From positions 21,187-32,099 of the forward strand of contig DGKK01000051.1 of assembly GCA_002387725.1 (NCBI GenBank): DNA of 10,913 bases, in the 5' to 3' direction. The notes below the pieces were generated by a model, which had not been told where the DNA came from, did no database searches, and saw nothing but the letters and a program-made list of their open reading frames with translations. Position numbers and translations under genes: made by a program. The first letter of the stretch is position 1, and each line of letters opens with the position of its first letter. Source of the stretch: Nitrospirae bacterium UBA4572. GTDB lineage: Bacteria > Nitrospirota > Leptospirillia > Leptospirillales > Leptospirillaceae. This document shows positions 8,041 through 10,913 of the stretch, in pieces.

Positions 8041-8096
8041 GGCCGTCATCCTGTCGTCCCCTGACACGACTTTAGGGGAGGTCAGGGTGGACGGCC
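8041..8096 (-). promoter_or_regulatory. Structured spacer between adaptor 2 and pump
   Basis: The 73-nt spacer of the adaptor 2-pump transcript is full of complementary segments. An outer 7-bp stem pairs 8041-8047 (GGCCGTC) with 8090-8096 (GACGGCC). Inside it a second 7-bp stem pairs 8059-8065 (CCCTGAC) with 8081-8087 (GTCAGGG), leaving a 15-nt loop. A competing stem, TCCCCT with AGGGGA, is also possible. There is no T-run, so it does not look like a terminator. The pump ribosome site stays outside the stem. It could set the adaptor to pump ratio by RNA processing or stability, which is inference. Confidence 0.4.
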
Positions 8097-8097
8097 T

Positions 8098-9195
8098 CTA
8101 GAATACGGTCTTGTGGAGCTTGACGAGAACGGTCTCCGATCCGTCAAGCCCCTGAAGTATTTCGGTGTAGTCTCCGTTGCGATAGCCCACAACAATGGGG
8201 CGCTTCTTCGTTACCCCATGCTCCAGGACATAGATGAAGTTGCCGTGGCGCTCCTCGATCACCGCCATGTGGTGGACGGAGAGCACATGCGGATAGACAT
8301 GGAGGCGGATTTTTGCCTGAACGTACATCCCGGGCATGAGCAGGTGATCGGGGTTGTCGACGTCGATTTCGGTGCGCATTGTCCGCGTCTCGGGATCGAG
8401 GCGAAAGGCATAGCGGGTGACCCGGGCCTTGAAAATCTTCCCGGGAAGTCCCTGGGCGTAAAGCTCCGCCGGAAGGCCCCGGAGGACAAAGCGAACAAAG
8501 TGCTCGGGAACGCCCACATAGAGGCGCATCTCGTCGACATCCTCGATCTTGACGATGGGAAGGGCCGGAGTCGTCCCTCCCGTCCCCGTGGAGACGAGGT
8601 TCCAGGGATCGACATAGCGGTGGGTGATGATGCCGGTGAAGGGAGCCACGATGGTCTTGTAACGGACGAGAGAACGATAGTATCGCGCCCGGGCTTCCCG
8701 TTCCTTCCAGAGGGCTTCGGCCATCTGGACCCGCTGGAGGGAAATCACCCGGTGGTCCCCTTCCCAGACATGGAGCTTGCGAAGGAAGGTGATGTGGGCG
8801 ATGGCCGCCTCGGCCAAGGCCTTCTGCCAGCTCTGATAGAGCTCCGGGTCATAGATGTAGCCCAGGACCTGACCCCGGGTGACCCAGTCGCCCTTGTCGA
8901 CGTTCAGGAACTTGAGGTAGCCGGGAACATGGCCGTAGACGACGGCCTTGCGGAAGCCATGAATGACGCCGGGAATGGTCGTCCAGAGCTCGAAATGGCG
9001 ATATTTTACGTAGCCGATGCGAAAACGGGTGGGATTGAACGGAGCAGAGGCCTGCGAAGAGGAGACACTTTCCGAAGGAGCGGGGCCTGATCCTTTTCCA
9101 GAGAAGTGACGATAAAGGAGAAGGGAAATCAGGAGAACGGTGACGAGCCCCAGAAGACCAACAATTTTTTTGCGACGCGTTGGATTTGGTCCCAC
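8098..9195 (-). CDS. RND efflux periplasmic adaptor, adaptor 2
   Basis: This 365-residue HlyD/AcrA-type adaptor is encoded directly before the pump and probably docks on it. A short basic N-terminus (RRKK) precedes one membrane anchor (about 11-28) and a Ser/Pro-rich linker. The first lipoyl half (about 85-118, HVPGYLKFLNVDKGDWV, RGQVLGYIYDPEL) leads to a short alpha-hairpin (about 119-175), then the second lipoyl half (KTIVAPFTGIITHRYVDP, 180-197), a beta-barrel (about 213-300) and a short membrane-proximal domain. There is no lipobox. It matches adaptor 1 closely through the lipoyl and barrel parts (both have TRTMRTE) but lacks that protein's long cytosolic N-terminus and C-terminal tail. 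The start is GTG at 9195. An in-frame TGA lies four codons upstream and no better start is available. The ribosome site is weak (AGCAGG, about 3 nt away). Three palindromes lie 18-72 nt upstream, so control of this gene and the pump is likely. Confidence 0.92.
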   Translation of the reverse strand: MGPNPTRRKKIVGLLGLVTVLLISLLLYRHFSGKGSGPAPSESVSSSQASAPFNPTRFRIGYVKYRHFELWTTIPGVIHGFRKAVVYGHVPGYLKFLNVDKGDWVTRGQVLGYIYDPELYQSWQKALAEAAIAHITFLRKLHVWEGDHRVISLQRVQMAEALWKEREARARYYRSLVRYKTIVAPFTGIITHRYVDPWNLVSTGTGGTTPALPIVKIEDVDEMRLYVGVPEHFVRFVLRGLPAELYAQGLPGKIFKARVTRYAFRLDPETRTMRTEIDVDNPDHLLMPGMYVQAKIRLHVYPHVLSVHHMAVIEERHGNFIYVLEHGVTKKRPIVVGYRNGDYTEILQGLDGSETVLVKLHKTVF

Positions 9196-9212
9196 AGCCT
9201 GCTTTCAGAAGC

Positions 9213-9267
9213 TTTCATAGCCTATGAAACGTTTCATTCTCCATGAAAGCTTTCATACCCTATGAAA
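9213..9267. promoter_or_regulatory. Array of three 17-bp palindromes on a 19-bp period, likely operators
   Basis: Three tandem palindromes share the form TTTCAT-N5-ATGAAA: TTTCATAGCCTATGAAA (9213-9229), TTTCATTCTCCATGAAA (9232-9248) and TTTCATACCCTATGAAA (9251-9267). Each begins exactly 19 bp after the previous one. The junctions are palindromic too: ATGAAACGTTTCAT (9224-9237) and ATGAAAGCTTTCAT (9243-9256). An extra half-site, GCTTTCA, lies at 9201-9207, one helical turn from the next. The array ends 17 bp before the GTG start of adaptor 2. This is typical of a site bound by several dimers of a repressor or activator. The regulator gene is not in the window. In RNA the same units could form hairpins just upstream of a weak ribosome site, so control at the RNA level is a second possibility. 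Confidence 0.75.
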
Positions 9268-9458
9268 GAGCAATGTTTGAGAGTTCCGTCCGGTCCTTGG
9301 AAAAAATTTTCCCATATCTCTCCGAACCGGGAGTGTCTCCTCGTCATAAAAATTCTCACACCCTAATGACAGCCATCTCAAGAAGACCAAGAGCCTGAGA
9401 TTTTTTAGGAAAAACTCCCGCGCGATCTAAAGATTGACAAGGAGCGTATCACACGAAC

Positions 9459-9479
9459 GGCTCTCCTATCAAGAGAACC
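9459..9479 (-). terminator. Weak hairpin after the GH15 gene
   Basis: On the minus strand, 36 nt after the glycosidase stop, GGTTCTC pairs with GAGAGCC (7 pairs, one G-U) around a 7-nt loop. No T-run follows, so it is at best a poor intrinsic terminator, or an RNA 3'-end stabiliser. Confidence 0.25.
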
Positions 9480-9515
9480 CGAGGGGAATCCGAACAGATT
9501 TTCTTATGGTCAGAA

Positions 9516-10913
9516 TTAGTTTTCTTCTTCCCCCACGATCTCCACCCGGTAGTCTTCCCCCTCCCACCGTTCCTCGTCGATCCAGTAGAAGGTGAAGACG
9601 ATCGCCTGCCCCCGGGAGAGCTCCCGAACGGGAAGCGCCGTCCCCCAGAACCCCATTCCCAGGGGTCTCGATTCCGTATTTTTGGGATCTTTCCAGCCGT
9701 CGACACCCCAATGGACCATGGCCCGCCTCGACCAGAGGAATCGGAGCTCCCGTCCTTCCTCCAGAGTCCGGATCCTGTGGCGGTGGCGCCAAAGCCGCCA
9801 TCCGACCTCCGGACGAACCCCGCCATATCGGATCCAGGTGGTTTCAGGGCGGTCCACGGGCTTCTTTTTCCACTCGCTGTTGGCCAGCTTGATGAACTCG
9901 GCGTGGGCCCAGACCAGGGGCATGGCCGATCCCGTGGGCCCTCCGGGATAGAGGCCTCGCTCCGGGAGGGGCGGAGCGTCCCATACCTGCTCCGGAATGA
10001 GCCCCAGAGGACTCGCCATATTGGCCATGTCCCGAAGATATCCCCGGGCACTCTCTCCTGCCACAACCGCCACATGGCCCCGTTCACCGGCCAGGAGGGG
10101 CCAGGGACGCCCTCTCCCGGTCCCGTCGAACGGCGCTCCATCCTCGTGCTCCCCATAGCCGTCGCCGTTGTAGCGGTACCAGGCGGTCCCGGAAGGGGTT
10201 TCTGCCCGAAGGAGACGATCGACGGCCTTTCGGGATTCCCGGATGAAGGGGTCCTCGGGGGAGCGAAGGCCGAACCGGACCAGCTGGAAAAAATCGGTGC
10301 TGATCTGGTCGCAGGCGGGAAGGCCCGGGTCGTGGCAGCGGTTCTTGATCAGAAGCGGGAGGCCCTTGGCGGCCAGATCTTCCAGGATGGCCGCCGGAAC
10401 TGCCCGAAGATAGTATCCCGACACCCCAATCCTTCTGGCGAGGTGCGTCTCTCCGGACCAGCACCATCGTTCGAGGCTGGCATTCCAGGTGTCGGCCACC
10501 CACAGGGCCGCCTCGCGCTCCTCGGCGTCGAGGAGCGCCGATCCGTCAACCAGCGCAGAAATGGCCACCGCCAACGTGAAGAGATTGATTCCCGGATCCT
10601 CCTCCCATCGGTCCTGACCTGTCACGGGGCCCTCCCGGATGATGAAGGTGAGCGCCCGCACGATCATCGGCCGGATCCCCTGGAGGTCGAAGGAGCCTTC
10701 CCGGGCCAGCCAGGCCGCGAGAAGAACGGGAAAGGCGGCCTCGTCGAGTTGGAGCCCCTGCCAATAAGGCTTTCCGCCCAGCCACTGGTTCTGAAGCCAA
10801 TGGCCGTCCTCCTGCTGGGTCGCCAGGAGATAGGAGAGGATCCTCCTCCCCAGTACGCGGTCACCCATGGCGATGGCGGCTCCGGCACTTTCCGAGAGAT
10901 CGCGGCTCCAGAC
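9516..10913 (-). CDS. GH15 family glycosidase (glucoamylase-like), N-terminus cut by window edge
   Basis: The 465 residues seen are the catalytic and C-terminal parts of a bacterial GH15 glycosidase, which frees glucose from alpha-glucan ends. In fragment numbering the order is VWSRDLSESA (1-10), the GLQLDEAAF region (53-61), DRWEE with the expected general acid Glu104 (compare Glu179 in the fungal DLWEE), the GH15 hallmark from YNGDGYGEHEDG through PFDGTGRGRPWPLLAGERGH (about 248-280), and IPEQVWD with the expected base Glu308. PLVWAHAEF follows at about 332-340. The last 115 residues form a beta-rich tail ending in FTFYWIDEERWEGEDY. The frame is open to 10913, so the ATG at 10868 is internal and the real start is off the window, along with any N-terminal domain and signal peptide. 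Glucoamylase acting on glycogen or maltodextrin is the best guess. Glucodextranase or a GH15 trehalase remain possible. Both catalytic Glu are present, so it is probably active. It is not obviously linked to the efflux genes. Confidence 0.92.
   Translation of the reverse strand, partial: VWSRDLSESAGAAIAMGDRVLGRRILSYLLATQQEDGHWLQNQWLGGKPYWQGLQLDEAAFPVLLAAWLAREGSFDLQGIRPMIVRALTFIIREGPVTGQDRWEEDPGINLFTLAVAISALVDGSALLDAEEREAALWVADTWNASLERWCWSGETHLARRIGVSGYYLRAVPAAILEDLAAKGLPLLIKNRCHDPGLPACDQISTDFFQLVRFGLRSPEDPFIRESRKAVDRLLRAETPSGTAWYRYNGDGYGEHEDGAPFDGTGRGRPWPLLAGERGHVAVVAGESARGYLRDMANMASPLGLIPEQVWDAPPLPERGLYPGGPTGSAMPLVWAHAEFIKLANSEWKKKPVDRPETTWIRYGGVRPEVGWRLWRHRHRIRTLEEGRELRFLWSRRAMVHWGVDGWKDPKNTESRPLGMGFWGTALPVRELSRGQAIVFTFYWIDEERWEGEDYRVEIVGEEEN

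Larger units (their letters stand above)
9196..9515. other. 320-bp intergenic regulatory region upstream of adaptor 2
   Basis: No credible gene is seen here. The part next to adaptor 2 holds the palindrome array (9213-9267). The middle is AT-richer than its surroundings, with an A/T palindrome GGAAAAAATTTTCC at 9299-9312 that could act as an upstream promoter element for the adaptor 2-pump unit. I could not fix a -35/-10 pair on the minus strand with confidence. The part next to the glycosidase gene holds a hairpin at 9459-9479. Such a long gap in an otherwise tightly packed segment fits a regulated promoter. Confidence 0.6.

Noticed and set aside
8113..9090. Long plus-strand open frames over adaptor 2, and others opposite trxB, the channel, the pump and the glycosidase gene.
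   Set aside because: They mirror GC-rich coding sequence on the minus strand, have no recognisable domains or ribosome sites, and the minus-strand proteins are clear family members.
9205..9237. A 10-codon leader ORF on the minus strand (MKRFIGYESF) before adaptor 2, and a similar 13-codon one from the next repeat.
   Set aside because: Both arise because the palindromes contain ATGAAA. Their ribosome sites are poor and the peptides show no attenuator-like run of one amino acid.
9201..9267. The repeated units as a CRISPR array or replication iterons.
   Set aside because: There are only three short units, with no unique spacers, no cas genes and no replication gene. Placement next to the start codon of an efflux gene fits operators better.
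9376..9406. A plus-strand hairpin with T-run (TCTCA and TGAGA around a 15-nt loop, then six T) as a terminator or small RNA end.
   Set aside because: The stem has only 5 bp with a large loop, and no plus-strand gene or promoter is seen upstream of it.
9434..9439. A perfect TTGACA on the plus strand in the intergenic region as a promoter.
   Set aside because: No matching -10 box or plus-strand gene follows. Downstream is only the 3' end of the minus-strand glycosidase gene.
10868..10868. ATG at 10868 as the start of the glycosidase gene.
   Set aside because: The conserved GH15 motif VWSRDLSESA lies upstream of it in the same open frame, so the gene continues past the window edge.

Overview
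The window is a compact, GC-rich (roughly 60% by eye) bacterial chromosomal segment. Nearly all of it is coding, and no mobile element, tRNA, rRNA or CRISPR array is visible. A Gram-negative cell envelope is certain, because a complete tripartite RND efflux system with a TolC-type outer-membrane channel is encoded. The protein style and gene mix suggest an acidophilic Nitrospirota such as Leptospirillum, but this is an impression, not a demonstrated assignment.

Layout from left to right. Positions 1-753 (minus): thioredoxin reductase TrxB, cut at its C-terminus by the window edge. 874-2394 (minus): TolC-family outer-membrane efflux protein. 2433-3668 (minus): first RND periplasmic adaptor, in one operon with the channel. 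3669-3818: divergent promoter region. 3819-4838 (plus): YgfZ/GcvT-like folate-binding protein. 4842-8024 (minus): RND inner-membrane pump of HAE1 (AcrB-like) type, convergent with ygfZ and only 3 bp away. 8098-9195 (minus): second RND adaptor, paralogous to the first, starting at GTG. 9196-9515: a 320-bp regulatory region with an unusual array of three 17-bp palindromes on a strict 19-bp period. 9516-10913 (minus): GH15 glucoamylase-type glycosidase, cut at its N-terminus by the window edge.

The efflux parts form two minus-strand transcription units, adaptor 2 + pump and adaptor 1 + outer-membrane channel, separated by ygfZ on the other strand. The simplest reading is one envelope-spanning pump with two non-identical adaptors, comparable to TriA/TriB of the Pseudomonas aeruginosa TriABC-OpmH system. 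The palindrome array lies directly in front of the adaptor 2-pump unit and is not seen in front of the adaptor 1-channel unit, so the two halves may be controlled differently. The pump keeps the two TM4 aspartates of the AcrB proton relay but has Ser where AcrB has the TM10 lysine, and an Asp close by in the same helix.

I did not find an obviously new multi-gene system. The points most worth a second look are the palindrome array, the split two-adaptor pump and the altered proton-relay helix.
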